From: Pedosphaera sp.
Lineage (GTDB): Bacteria; Verrucomicrobiota; Verrucomicrobiia; Limisphaerales; UBA9464
Reading direction: 5' to 3'
Assembly (NCBI GenBank): GCA_009695405.1
Contig: SIAZ01000019.1
Location: forward strand, 1-22,967
Length of the DNA stretch: 22,967 bases
The position numbers were made by a program, and so were the translations under genes. The notes beneath the pieces are model-generated. The model saw only the letters and a list, made by a program, of their open reading frames with translations. It made no database searches and was not told the DNA's origin. Position 1 is the stretch's first letter. Each line of letters starts with the position of its first letter. This document shows positions 6,340 to 14,290 of this stretch, piece by piece.

Positions 6340-8475
6340 ATGAAAAATCAGACCAATGTCGCTCTGAAATATCTGACCGGGGGGAGTTGTTTTTGTTTTG
6401 CGCTTCTCGCGGCTCGATTGATCTATATCCAAGGCTTTCAACCAGAATCTCCGCGCTACACTCTCGGTTCTGCTCCGCCCCAAATCTCCTACACCCCAGC
6501 ACTACGGGGTGAAATCCTCGACTCACGTGGGCAGCGCTTGGTTCATTCTCAGTTTCTTTTCAATTTACGCGCCAACCCTGTTCTCATTGGCGAACATGGT
6601 CCCGCACTCGCCGCTCATTTAGCCCCCTCACTGGGTGTCCCAGTGGCACAGCTTACCACGAAGTTTCGCAGCCAACCTGAATGGCGTTGGAAACAATCTT
6701 CCCTCACAAATACAACCGGACTTCTTCTCACTAATTGGTCCCGCACGCTCTACACTAATCAAAGTGTTCTCATCGCCACAAACCTCACTCTCGATAGCTG
6801 GACTTTAGTCCACTCTAACTTACTCACCTATGTGCCGCCTCGAGAACGAGAACTCAAACAGGCTTGGGCAGCACTCGAATTACGCCGAATCCATAGTCCT
6901 AAATTTAAGCTGTGGGAACTCCCCGCTCGGTATGCCTTTCAGAGGGCCTTAGCTAAGGACCGTCGTCAAATTGCTGGCCCCCTCAAGGTTGAGCGATTGA
7001 CCAATAATATCGTCCGAAATACCGCTATTACTCGGGAAATTGTCGAGCGTCGGGTATATTCCCATGACAACCTTGCTCTCCCTATTCTCGGTTCGACCAC
7101 TAATGGAGCTATCCCCTTGGTCGAATATCGCACCTCTCTGTCTACCCTCCAACTACCTGCCAAAGAACTGCCGCCTGCCCTCAAAGGGGCTTCTGGAATC
7201 GAACGGCAATTTGATACCGAACTCCCTGGCGTGCCGGGGAAAACAATCATGCGCGTTCGTGGTTCACGTGAATTTGCAAACACTCAGGAGTTGGAAATTA
7301 AATCCAAACAAGGAACGGCCGTCCGGCTCACTATGGATGCCAACCTCCAATCCGTGGCCGAAGACGCGCTCCGCACGGGAATGGAACGGCTCAAACCTAA
7401 TTGGATGTCGGCCATATTGGTGGAGGTTGCCTCAGGTGAAATTCTCGCTCTCGCAAATGCGACAGATCCCAACTACCTGCCTCTCGGAGTCACCAATAAA
7501 GCGCTTCTACGTCAACAACCTCCTCGGAATCACGCCGTCTCAGATCTGATCGAACCAGGTTCCACTTTTAAACTAGTCACTTACGCCGCAGCTCTGGATT
7601 TAGGGCGGATTACACCTGACTCCCTCGTCAATTGCGAAGGTGGCTCTTGGCGACCTCCTTCTGGACGTCGAAAACCGGTGGTCGACTCCCGTGGGCATCA
7701 TCTCAAAACGGTCTCCGTCGAAGAAGCTTTCGCTACTTCATCCAACGTCGGCGCGGCCAAAATTGCCTACTACGAACTCTGGGATCCCAAAGCGCCCTCG
7801 TTCCAATCGCCTCTTTGTTTTTATGCCAACGCTTTCGGCTTCAATCGCCGAACGGGCATTCTCTGCGGTGGAGAACCGATCACCCGAATCCCCGCTTGGG
7901 ACGGCATCGGTACTCAAATTATCTTATCTTATGGCTACGGAATTTACGTCACTCCGCTCCAAGTCTGTATGGCTTATGCCGCCATTGCCAATGATGGCTT
8001 CCTCATGGAACCGATGTTGGTGAAATCCATCGAGCACTCTACTGGTGGTATCATTCGAACCTTTCCACCCAAGCAAGTCGGTCAGGTCGTTCGCCCCGAA
8101 ACGGCCCGCCAGTTACTGCGCCTCCTCACTGCTGTGGTCAGCCCTAAGGGCACCGGCAAAGATGCGGTGCTAGAAGGTTACACCGTGGCGGGTAAGACGG
8201 GTACAGCCAATAAAATGACAAAAGAACACCTCGCCTCCGGTGCTAATGCGCATTTCAGCACTTTTGTCGGCTTTTTACCGGCTGAAAGACCCAAGTTCTG
8301 CCTCCTCGTCTGCGCCGATGAACCGACCGGCATGGACGGTCGGGCTGCTTATGGGGCTGCTTGTATTCCTACCTTTAAGCAAATCGCCATTAGTACGGCT
8401 AGCTACCTGACCATCCCCCTTTCCTCACCGGTAGTGGCTACCCACATCGGCCAACCATCGATCACACCTCCTTAA
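6340..8475 (+). CDS. ftsI: Septal peptidoglycan transpeptidase (class B PBP) FtsI
   Basis: Crosslinks septal peptidoglycan together with FtsW. An N-terminal membrane anchor (about residues 10-30) is followed by the pedestal motif 'RGEILDSRGQRL' (residues 56-67). The transpeptidase domain has all three active-site motifs: S-x-x-K as STFK (408-411, nucleophile S408), S-x-N as SSN (467-469) and KTGT (619-622). 'YGYGIYVTPLQ' and 'AYAAIAND' also fit the family. At 711 aa it is longer than typical FtsI (about 580-600). The excess lies mainly at residues 105-210, where the pedestal holds a long Thr/Asn/Leu-rich and then charged insert. No PASTA domain is present. ATG 6340 has no Shine-Dalgarno. murE-like follows after 2 bp. 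Confidence 0.93.
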   Translation: MKNQTNVALKYLTGGSCFCFALLAARLIYIQGFQPESPRYTLGSAPPQISYTPALRGEILDSRGQRLVHSQFLFNLRANPVLIGEHGPALAAHLAPSLGVPVAQLTTKFRSQPEWRWKQSSLTNTTGLLLTNWSRTLYTNQSVLIATNLTLDSWTLVHSNLLTYVPPRERELKQAWAALELRRIHSPKFKLWELPARYAFQRALAKDRRQIAGPLKVERLTNNIVRNTAITREIVERRVYSHDNLALPILGSTTNGAIPLVEYRTSLSTLQLPAKELPPALKGASGIERQFDTELPGVPGKTIMRVRGSREFANTQELEIKSKQGTAVRLTMDANLQSVAEDALRTGMERLKPNWMSAILVEVASGEILALANATDPNYLPLGVTNKALLRQQPPRNHAVSDLIEPGSTFKLVTYAAALDLGRITPDSLVNCEGGSWRPPSGRRKPVVDSRGHHLKTVSVEEAFATSSNVGAAKIAYYELWDPKAPSFQSPLCFYANAFGFNRRTGILCGGEPITRIPAWDGIGTQIILSYGYGIYVTPLQVCMAYAAIANDGFLMEPMLVKSIEHSTGGIIRTFPPKQVGQVVRPETARQLLRLLTAVVSPKGTGKDAVLEGYTVAGKTGTANKMTKEHLASGANAHFSTFVGFLPAERPKFCLLVCADEPTGMDGRAAYGAACIPTFKQIAISTASYLTIPLSSPVVATHIGQPSITPP

Positions 8476-8477
8476 CC

Positions 8478-9773
8478 ATGCTTCACGACTCATTGCTCGC
8501 ACGGTTGCCTGGCGATCTCCACGGAGGCAAACACTCCCAAAGTGCAGATCAGACAATTCGGGGTGTCACCACCCACCCAGACCGTGCCGGTCCCAATACG
8601 AATTGTGCCGTTTTACCTAGCACTCTTTCTGCTGCCCCTGTGGGAATACAGACAGCTCTCAAGCGTGGAACTCCCGCGATAATTTGCCCTCCAGATACAG
8701 CATTAACTCGCCGAACACGACGGATCGTCGCCGATCAACCCTCACTCACTTTCGTTACCGCCGCCGCCTTAAACAATAATCCAGTCTCCCATCTCCATCT
8801 CTTTCGCGTCCGCTTACCAGAAAATCTCAGTGCCCAGACCGCGACTCTTCTCCACCGGCTCCTCGAAGCCTCAGATCATCGCTCGGCTCTACTCACCAGC
8901 CACGGAGGCTGTATCGCCGGACGTCATTTCCTTCAATCACCCTCGGAAACGGATTGTCACGAATGGCAATGCTTTCTTGCGGCTCATGTCCGTACCGGGG
9001 GACGACTTTTGGTTATTGAAGATGTCTCGGGCGTTCGAAATGTGCTAGGACACGTTCCTCCTCGCTCCGAATCGATCGTCTCCTTGCCATCGAACTCTCT
9101 CATTGAACCCCTTGCTCTGAATTGGCGGGGTAGTCGCATCCGTATCCGTGTCGGCCCTTCAGAGCGCTTGGCTCACACACCTGTCGTGGGACGAAGTTCA
9201 CTCGCGGCTCTCGATGCTGCTTTCGTTGCCGCCGTCGCCGCTGGCGCCGATCCCTCGAGGCTCGCCGCTCTTCTCACCTCTTTCGACTGCGATACAGGCT
9301 TTATGGAACCCATTCGCGCGGGTCAATCATTCGGGGTCTTTATCGACGCTGCTACCGAAGCAACAGCACTGGAACGGTTGATCAGAGAGGCGCGCGAAAT
9401 GACCCAAGGTTCAGTCATTTTACTCACCGGAGCTTCTGCTCGATCGACACCCGAACAACAACGTCAACTCGGCGAAGCCGCCAGCCAAGCCGACCAAGTC
9501 AACCTCACTTCTGACAACCCTCGATCAATCGAGGTTGACTCTCTCAGCCGCGATATCCAGCACGGCCTAAATCAAACAGCTCACCTCCAACCCGACCGTC
9601 GTCGGGCGATTAGCGACGCCATCCGTATGGCGCGTTCAGGCGATATTGTGCTCCTCGCTGGCAAGGGCACGCATCCGATTCAGGAAATCAACGGAACAAT
9701 TCTTCCTTGGGATGACCGCACCCATGCTCGTAACGGACTAGCTGCCTGCGGCTGGGTAGGAGACCTTCCGTGA
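8478..9773 (+). CDS. MurE-like Mur-ligase homologue lacking ATP-binding and catalytic residues
   Basis: A 431-aa homologue of UDP-MurNAc-tripeptide synthetase in the normal murE slot. The N-terminal domain aligns ('TIRGVTTHPDRAGPNTN'), and so does the C-terminal domain: DNPR at 346-349 (the meso-diaminopimelate recognition motif of MurE), 'GDIVLLAGKGTHPIQEINGT' and 'PWDDRTHAR'. The middle is degenerate. Where MurE has G-T-N-G-K-T-T the protein reads 'PENLSAQTA' (114-122), so no P-loop exists. 'EVSSHA' has become 'EDVSGV' (181-186). The stretch with DHLDYHG and the carbamylated Lys is missing, which accounts for most of the 50-60 aa shortfall. 'DYAHTPDAL' is 'DAATEATAL'. In the C-terminal site GKGHE is GKGTH. 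The frame is uninterrupted and overlaps the next gene (GTGA), so it looks maintained but not a ligase. Confidence 0.82.
   Translation: MLHDSLLARLPGDLHGGKHSQSADQTIRGVTTHPDRAGPNTNCAVLPSTLSAAPVGIQTALKRGTPAIICPPDTALTRRTRRIVADQPSLTFVTAAALNNNPVSHLHLFRVRLPENLSAQTATLLHRLLEASDHRSALLTSHGGCIAGRHFLQSPSETDCHEWQCFLAAHVRTGGRLLVIEDVSGVRNVLGHVPPRSESIVSLPSNSLIEPLALNWRGSRIRIRVGPSERLAHTPVVGRSSLAALDAAFVAAVAAGADPSRLAALLTSFDCDTGFMEPIRAGQSFGVFIDAATEATALERLIREAREMTQGSVILLTGASARSTPEQQRQLGEAASQADQVNLTSDNPRSIEVDSLSRDIQHGLNQTAHLQPDRRRAISDAIRMARSGDIVLLAGKGTHPIQEINGTILPWDDRTHARNGLAACGWVGDLP
9758..9762 (+). promoter_or_regulatory. Shine-Dalgarno deciding the SIMPL gene GTG start
   Basis: AGGAG at 9758-9762 lies 7 nt before GTG 9770. 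It is one of the few good ribosome-binding sites in the cluster, and it sits inside the end of the MurE-like gene. It supports GTG, overlapping the upstream TGA, as the true start. Confidence 0.6.
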
Positions 9774-10501
9774 CAACACCTCCACCCCATCTTCTCGGCC
9801 TCTTTGCCGGACTACTCCTCTCAGGCTCTCTCGTTTTTTCATCGGCTCCTCTAACTCGCGCTTGGATGAAAGTAGCCGATTTAAAATCCATCTCTGTCAC
9901 CGGTTCAGCTCGACGAAATGTCTTATCAAACCTCGTCTCTTGGCGAGGTACGATGACGCTGAAAGAACTCTCTCTGCTGCAAGCTCAGTCTACTCTCCAT
10001 GCTAACACCGATACTTTACTGACTTTCTGCAAAGCAAACAAAGTGACGAGCGCCACTCTTCAGCCTATTTTAATTACCCGCCTTTCAGGTCAGATCAATC
10101 AAGGCTGGAGGACTCATACCACTCATATGGGGTTCCGATTGAGTCGCACCGAAATAATACGCTCAGCCAATATTGATACGGTGCTGGCGATAGATGCTAC
10201 GACTGGAAATCTAGTCCAAGAAGGAATCAAATTTACCGCTGCACAACCCGAATTTATCTGGACTACGGCAGGAGAAGCTAAAGTAGTCATGCTGACCGAT
10301 GCCATACGCGATTCAAAAGAAGGTGCATTGCAGATTGCGTCTCAAGGAAACCGAACTGTCTCTCGCCTCAAGTCGGCACGGATGGGGGCCTTCCAAATTA
10401 CACCTCTTTTCTCAACCCAAAATGCTTGGGATTGTATAAATACTGGTAGTTGGGAAAAGACGGTGACGGCGGTCATTCACGCGAACTTCGCTCTCAACTA
10501 A
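9770..10501 (+). CDS. SIMPL-domain (DUF541) envelope protein embedded in the dcw cluster
   Basis: A 243-aa protein with an N-terminal hydrophobic segment (residues 7-25) that would anchor or export it. It then shows the layout of SIMPL/DUF541 proteins: an initial 'SISVTGSARRNVLSNLVSWRGTM', a long helical region, and a C-terminal part with 'DAIRDSKEGALQIASQGNRTVSRLKSARMGAFQITPL', ending in 'SWEKTVTAVIHANFALN', the usual last strand of the domain. SIMPL proteins are periplasmic or membrane-bound and of mostly unknown function. I do not know this family as a dcw component. It overlaps the MurE-like gene by 4 bp (GTGA) and murF by 1 bp (TAATG), so all three are likely translationally coupled. Confidence 0.7.
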   Translation: MTTPPPHLLGLFAGLLLSGSLVFSSAPLTRAWMKVADLKSISVTGSARRNVLSNLVSWRGTMTLKELSLLQAQSTLHANTDTLLTFCKANKVTSATLQPILITRLSGQINQGWRTHTTHMGFRLSRTEIIRSANIDTVLAIDATTGNLVQEGIKFTAAQPEFIWTTAGEAKVVMLTDAIRDSKEGALQIASQGNRTVSRLKSARMGAFQITPLFSTQNAWDCINTGSWEKTVTAVIHANFALN

Positions 10502-11886
10502 TGGAACCTCTCCCCCTCCATTTTTTTGCCAAGGCCGTACACGGACGCCTTGTTAATGACCTCGGTGGCACTGGAATCGAGCGTGTTGTCACTGACTCAC
10601 GAACAACTCGACCCGGCGATCTATTCGTGGCTTTAAGGGGAGATAGGTTTGACGCCCACGACTTTGTCTCTGAAGCAATCGACGGCGGTGCATCAGCGGT
10701 TCTCTGTTCCGAATCCAACGTTCACAGGCCACCCTTAGGCCTTCCGACACTTTGGGTCCGAGATACCCGCATCGCCCTCGGCCAAATAGCAGCAGCCTAT
10801 CGTGCTCGACATTTAGTCCAGATGGTTTGTGTCGCTGGATCTAATGGCAAAACGACCACCAAAGAATGGCTCGCTGCTCTTCTTTCAACACGATTCAAAA
10901 CCCTGCACTCAGAGGCTAGCTCTAACAACGATGTCGGCGTGCCTCTAAGTTTGCTCCGCCTCGATTCCTCATACGCGGCCGCAGTCCTCGAGGCGGGCAC
11001 CAATCACCCAGGTGAACTGACTCCGCTTATCCGGATGATCGCTCCAACGGTGGGACTCGTGCCAAACATCGGGCGCGAACACTTAGAACATTTTCTCAAT
11101 CTACAGGGAGTTATCGACGAGGAATCTGCCCTCGGTGAGGCCTTGCCATCGAGTGGGACATTATTTCTCAACGGCGACTTACTCGAATCTGATATCCTCG
11201 CCCAACGAACCAAAGCCTCAGTGGTCCGCGTTGGATTCGGCCCTCAGAATCATTGGATAATCCGTCTCATCGAAACTCGCTGGAAGTCAACTCGGTTCCA
11301 CCTGATCGCTCCAAAGATTGCTTGGACAGGAGAATTCGAACTCGGAATGAACGGGCGCCACATGGTGGGCAATGCCGCTCTCACTCTCGCTGCTGCCGCC
11401 GAAATGGGGGTCGGTCCGGAAGAGGCGCGCTCGGCATTGGCCGGATTCCACGGTATAAAACAAAGGCTACACTGCTCCGAAATTAAAGGGGTCCGATTGA
11501 TCGACGACACTTACAATGCCAACACCGATTCCATGTTGGCCGCACTTCAAACTCTCGCCGATATCCCCTGCCTCGGGCGTCGCATAGCAATACTAGGCGA
11601 TATGGCAGAATTAGGATCCAATTCTGAGGAGTCACATCGAGAAATCGGTGCGGCGGCGGCCCACCTTTACCTCAACATAGTGATCGCTATCGGTCAATAT
11701 GCCTCCGTCACCGCTCAGGCCGCTCGAGGCTCCGCGCTTTGTCTCGCATTCGACTCGATCGAATCCGCCCTCCCTGACATCCATCGCCTTGTCCAAAGTG
11801 GCGATCTTGTCCTCGCCAAAGCCTCCCGCAGCAGTCAACTCGAACGAGTTCTGCAATCGCTTCGCTGTAATCTACAAAAAAAATAA
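10501..11886 (+). CDS. murF: UDP-MurNAc-tripeptide:D-Ala-D-Ala ligase MurF
   Basis: Adds D-Ala-D-Ala to the UDP-MurNAc-tripeptide using ATP. The 461-aa protein has the N-terminal 'TDSRTTRPGDLFVALRGDRFDAHDF', an intact P-loop GSNGKTTTKE (113-122), 'LEAGTNHPGEL' (family EMGTSxPGE), 'NIGREHLEHF', 'IDDTYNANTDSM' and 'RIAILGDMAELGSNSEESHREIG'. The position aligned with the carbamylated Lys of Mur ligases (in G-x-A-K-A-K) appears to be Glu (about E208, 'GVIDEESAL'); see findings. ATG 10501 overlaps the SIMPL stop (TAATG). A longer in-frame start at 10450 would lie inside that gene and adds nothing conserved. Unlike its MurE-like neighbour, this enzyme keeps its ATP site. Confidence 0.94.
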   Translation: MEPLPLHFFAKAVHGRLVNDLGGTGIERVVTDSRTTRPGDLFVALRGDRFDAHDFVSEAIDGGASAVLCSESNVHRPPLGLPTLWVRDTRIALGQIAAAYRARHLVQMVCVAGSNGKTTTKEWLAALLSTRFKTLHSEASSNNDVGVPLSLLRLDSSYAAAVLEAGTNHPGELTPLIRMIAPTVGLVPNIGREHLEHFLNLQGVIDEESALGEALPSSGTLFLNGDLLESDILAQRTKASVVRVGFGPQNHWIIRLIETRWKSTRFHLIAPKIAWTGEFELGMNGRHMVGNAALTLAAAAEMGVGPEEARSALAGFHGIKQRLHCSEIKGVRLIDDTYNANTDSMLAALQTLADIPCLGRRIAILGDMAELGSNSEESHREIGAAAAHLYLNIVIAIGQYASVTAQAARGSALCLAFDSIESALPDIHRLVQSGDLVLAKASRSSQLERVLQSLRCNLQKK

Positions 11887-11897
11887 GCTAACAGCCG

Positions 11898-13022
11898 ATG
11901 CTTTATCAACTTTCAGAATATTTCCCCTACACTCCTTGGTCGGTGTTTCGTTACGTCACTTTTCGAAGCGCCGGTGCCGCTGTAACGGCTTTGCTCCTTA
12001 GTTGGCTCCTTGGCCCAAGCGTGATCCAATGGCTCACTGGGCTTCAATTTCGACAGAATTATCAACCCAAGGATGTTCGCGGGGCCTCTGATCCCTCTGC
12101 CGCTGCCGCCGATATGGCCAAACGGGGCACTCCAACAATGGGCGGACTTCTCATCTTTTTGGTCCTCGATATCACGGTTCTGCTCTGGGCTCAACCGAAC
12201 GCTATGGTCCTTTTGACTATGCTATCCCTGCTCGTTCTTACCTGCCTTGGTTTTTATGATGACTGGCTTAAAATCTCCAAACAGAACTCGGATGGGGCCA
12301 GTTCTTACCTCAAAATCAGCGTGCAAATCGTGCTGGCTTTGCTCATTGGATTTTATCTTTGGAGGCTTCCCTCAACTCGGATTTTAGTGAGCGATATCCA
12401 GATTCCTTTCTTTAAAGAGCCTGTCCTAATTGGGGTCCCTCTTCTGGGTATCCTCCTTGCCGCTTTTACCATTATCGGCAGTTCTAATGCCGTGAATTTA
12501 ACCGACGGAATGGACGGATTAGCCACTGGTTGCACACTTATTGTCGGCGTAGTCATGCTTATTCTGACTTATCTCGCCGACAACGTAAAACTAGCTGCCT
12601 ATCTCCAAATCCCCCATGTCCGCGGTACAAGCGAACTCACTGTCGTTTGTGCCGCATTGATCGGGACCTGCCTTGGTTTCCTCTGGTTTAATTGTCACCC
12701 AGCTGAGGTCTTTATGGGCGATACAGGCAGCCTCGCTCTGGGTGGGACACTCGGGATTATGGCGGTGCTCATCCATCAACCCCTCGTGCTCGTGCTCGCG
12801 GGCGGAGTCTTCGTGGCCGAAGCAGTTAGCGTCATGCTTCAGGTAAGCTGGTTTAAATACACTCGTCGCAAATATGGCGAGGGACGTCGCCTTTTTCGTA
12901 TGGCTCCTCTCCATCATCATTTTCAAAAACTAGGCTGGAAAGAGTCCAAAGTGGTCACCCGCTTCTATATTGTCGGGATTCTTTTCGCCGTCGTCGCTCT
13001 CAGTAGCCTTAAAATCCGCTAA
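11898..13022 (+). CDS. mraY: Phospho-MurNAc-pentapeptide translocase MraY
   Basis: Integral membrane enzyme that makes lipid I from undecaprenyl phosphate and UDP-MurNAc-pentapeptide. It is 374 aa with about ten hydrophobic segments. Family signatures are all present: 'KRGTPTMGGLLIF', 'FYDDWLK' (the Asp pair), 'NAVNLTDGMDGLATG', 'FMGDTGSLALGGTLG' and 'RRLFRMAPLHHHFQKLGWKE' (HHH motif). Length is normal. ATG 11898 follows murF by 11 bp, without a Shine-Dalgarno. It is the last gene before the 392-bp gap where murD would usually follow. Confidence 0.97.
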   Translation: MLYQLSEYFPYTPWSVFRYVTFRSAGAAVTALLLSWLLGPSVIQWLTGLQFRQNYQPKDVRGASDPSAAAADMAKRGTPTMGGLLIFLVLDITVLLWAQPNAMVLLTMLSLLVLTCLGFYDDWLKISKQNSDGASSYLKISVQIVLALLIGFYLWRLPSTRILVSDIQIPFFKEPVLIGVPLLGILLAAFTIIGSSNAVNLTDGMDGLATGCTLIVGVVMLILTYLADNVKLAAYLQIPHVRGTSELTVVCAALIGTCLGFLWFNCHPAEVFMGDTGSLALGGTLGIMAVLIHQPLVLVLAGGVFVAEAVSVMLQVSWFKYTRRKYGEGRRLFRMAPLHHHFQKLGWKESKVVTRFYIVGILFAVVALSSLKIR

Positions 13023-13414
13023 AATGAAGCTGCCACTCTCCATTTCTTCTCAAGTGAGAATCTTTTTGAAAGATTTTACGTCGCGTCCTCGGTTCAGTCT
13101 TGCGACACAGAATCTCTCGAGTTTAATAGGGCTGTACATCGGATTCCGTCGCCAGAGGTGCTTTAAGATCCTTCGATCAAGTCTAGGCTTTGACTTTCCA
13201 ATTTTCTCAATCGTTAAGCACTGGATTTTGGCCTTTTTTAAAGCCTTAACTCACCCCGGCTCGCCGGAAATTCTAATCTAGGTTCAACCTTTTAAAATCT
13301 CTTAACTTGACTCTGTTTATTCATTCTTTTCTGAAACAATCACTCAGATAACTTAGATCCCACTATACCCACTCCCACTCAAAATTCGACCTTCCTTATA
13401 GATAACATTGACCC
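13023..13414. other. Intergenic gap (392 bp) in place of murD; possible promoter, no supported gene
   Basis: The largest non-coding stretch of the cluster, between mraY and the LysM gene. An 85-codon frame begins at ATG 13024, 1 nt after the mraY stop, and ends at 13281. Its predicted product has no recognisable motif and a composition unlike the neighbours, so I do not call it. I see no trace of Mur-ligase motifs (no GxxGKT, no HLDxH). The 3' half (from about 13280) is AT-rich. TTGACT at 13307-13312 and TATAGA at 13397-13402 are promoter-like hexamers but are not correctly spaced with each other. The gap could start a second transcription unit. Confidence 0.5.
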
Positions 13415-14248
13415 ATGAGTACCCATAACCCTCTGACTCCACTCGATTCAAAACTTGAGCGTGCCGCACGGAGCAAATCCACCTTGAGCATTGCCACCTT
13501 TATTATTGGAGCACATGCCGCCGTCTTTCTTGGCCTTTTAGCAATTGGTTGCAACAAAGAGACGGTTAAAACGGACCTCCCAGCCACAACTCCGTTGGCA
13601 GCAGATTTAGCTGTTCAACAGGCCGCTCCGATCAACTCGACCAACCTAACACCTCCGGTTGCCCAAAATGACCCCCCTGTTTACGTGGCCCCGGTCGCCC
13701 CACCTCTCGTGGCCGGCACAAATATCCGTACCACTCCCACTCCGGTGGAACCGAAGATTATCGGCGATCCAGTCGGGCAGGTGGGCCAAGTTCAGCCGCC
13801 TCAAATACCTGTTGAAAGCTCAACCGCCCCTAGCTCGGAATACACAGTTAAAAGCGGTGATATCGCTTTCAATATTGCCAAGAAAAACGGCTTTACTCTG
13901 AAAGCACTCAAGGAGGCTAACCCCGCCGTTGATATCGGACGCCTCAAAGTGGGGCAGAAAATTAATCTTCCCTCGCTATCAAGCGCGCTAGCCAAGGAAA
14001 AAACCGAGACCGCAGGGGATTTCAAGACCCCGACTGAATCGACTTCAAGTACCGTGTCCTACACAGTCAAAGGGGGCGATACCTTGAGCAAAATTGCAAA
14101 AAAACACGGTACCAGCACCAAGACTCTGCGTGCTTCCAATGAATTGGCGAGTGACGTCATTAAGGTTGGTCAGAAGTTGAAGATCTCTTCCAAAGCGAGC
14201 GCCTCTGCGGAAGCAACAACGGTGCCTAGCCCATCTACAAAACTGTAA
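13415..14248 (+). CDS. Membrane-anchored protein with two LysM domains
   Basis: A 277-aa protein that probably binds peptidoglycan. A hydrophobic segment at about residues 24-45 is followed by Cys46 in 'LLAIGC', a weak lipobox (the usual Leu at -3 is Ala). It may therefore be a lipoprotein or simply signal-anchored. Residues 50-140 form a Pro/Ala/Thr-rich linker. LysM 1 spans about 142-186 ('YTVKSGDIAFNIAKKNGFTL') and LysM 2 about 214-258 ('YTVKGGDTLSKIAKKHGTST'), each ending in V-G-Q-K. No hydrolase domain is attached. It occupies the usual murD slot before ftsW. A septal wall-binding or scaffold role fits the context but is inference. Confidence 0.82.
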   Translation: MSTHNPLTPLDSKLERAARSKSTLSIATFIIGAHAAVFLGLLAIGCNKETVKTDLPATTPLAADLAVQQAAPINSTNLTPPVAQNDPPVYVAPVAPPLVAGTNIRTTPTPVEPKIIGDPVGQVGQVQPPQIPVESSTAPSSEYTVKSGDIAFNIAKKNGFTLKALKEANPAVDIGRLKVGQKINLPSLSSALAKEKTETAGDFKTPTESTSSTVSYTVKGGDTLSKIAKKHGTSTKTLRASNELASDVIKVGQKLKISSKASASAEATTVPSPSTKL

Positions 14249-14262
14249 ATAAACAATCCTAA

Positions 14263-14290
14263 GCTGCATTCGAACCGCATCGGATGCAGC
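14263..14290 (+). promoter_or_regulatory. Strong RNA hairpin overlapping the upstream ftsW start codon
   Basis: GCTGCATTCGA (14263-14273) pairs with TCGGATGCAGC (14280-14290): 11 bp with one G-U pair and a 6-nt loop. It begins 14 nt after the LysM stop codon. The right arm contains ATG 14284, the first possible ftsW start. No run of T follows, so it does not look like a classical intrinsic terminator. It could limit translation from ATG 14284, protect an mRNA end, or act as a weak transcription attenuator. Confidence 0.6.

Noticed and set aside
8478..9773. Idea that the MurE homologue is degenerate because of a sequencing frameshift
   Set aside because: Family similarity continues in one frame on both sides of the altered region, and I did not find a P-loop in another frame there.
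13024..13281. 85-codon open frame right after mraY
   Set aside because: No motif, membrane topology or composition typical of the neighbours, and no trace of MurD. It is probably chance in the intergenic gap.
14263..14290. Intrinsic terminator between the LysM gene and ftsW
   Set aside because: The stem is strong but no T-run follows, and the downstream gene continues in the same operon direction.
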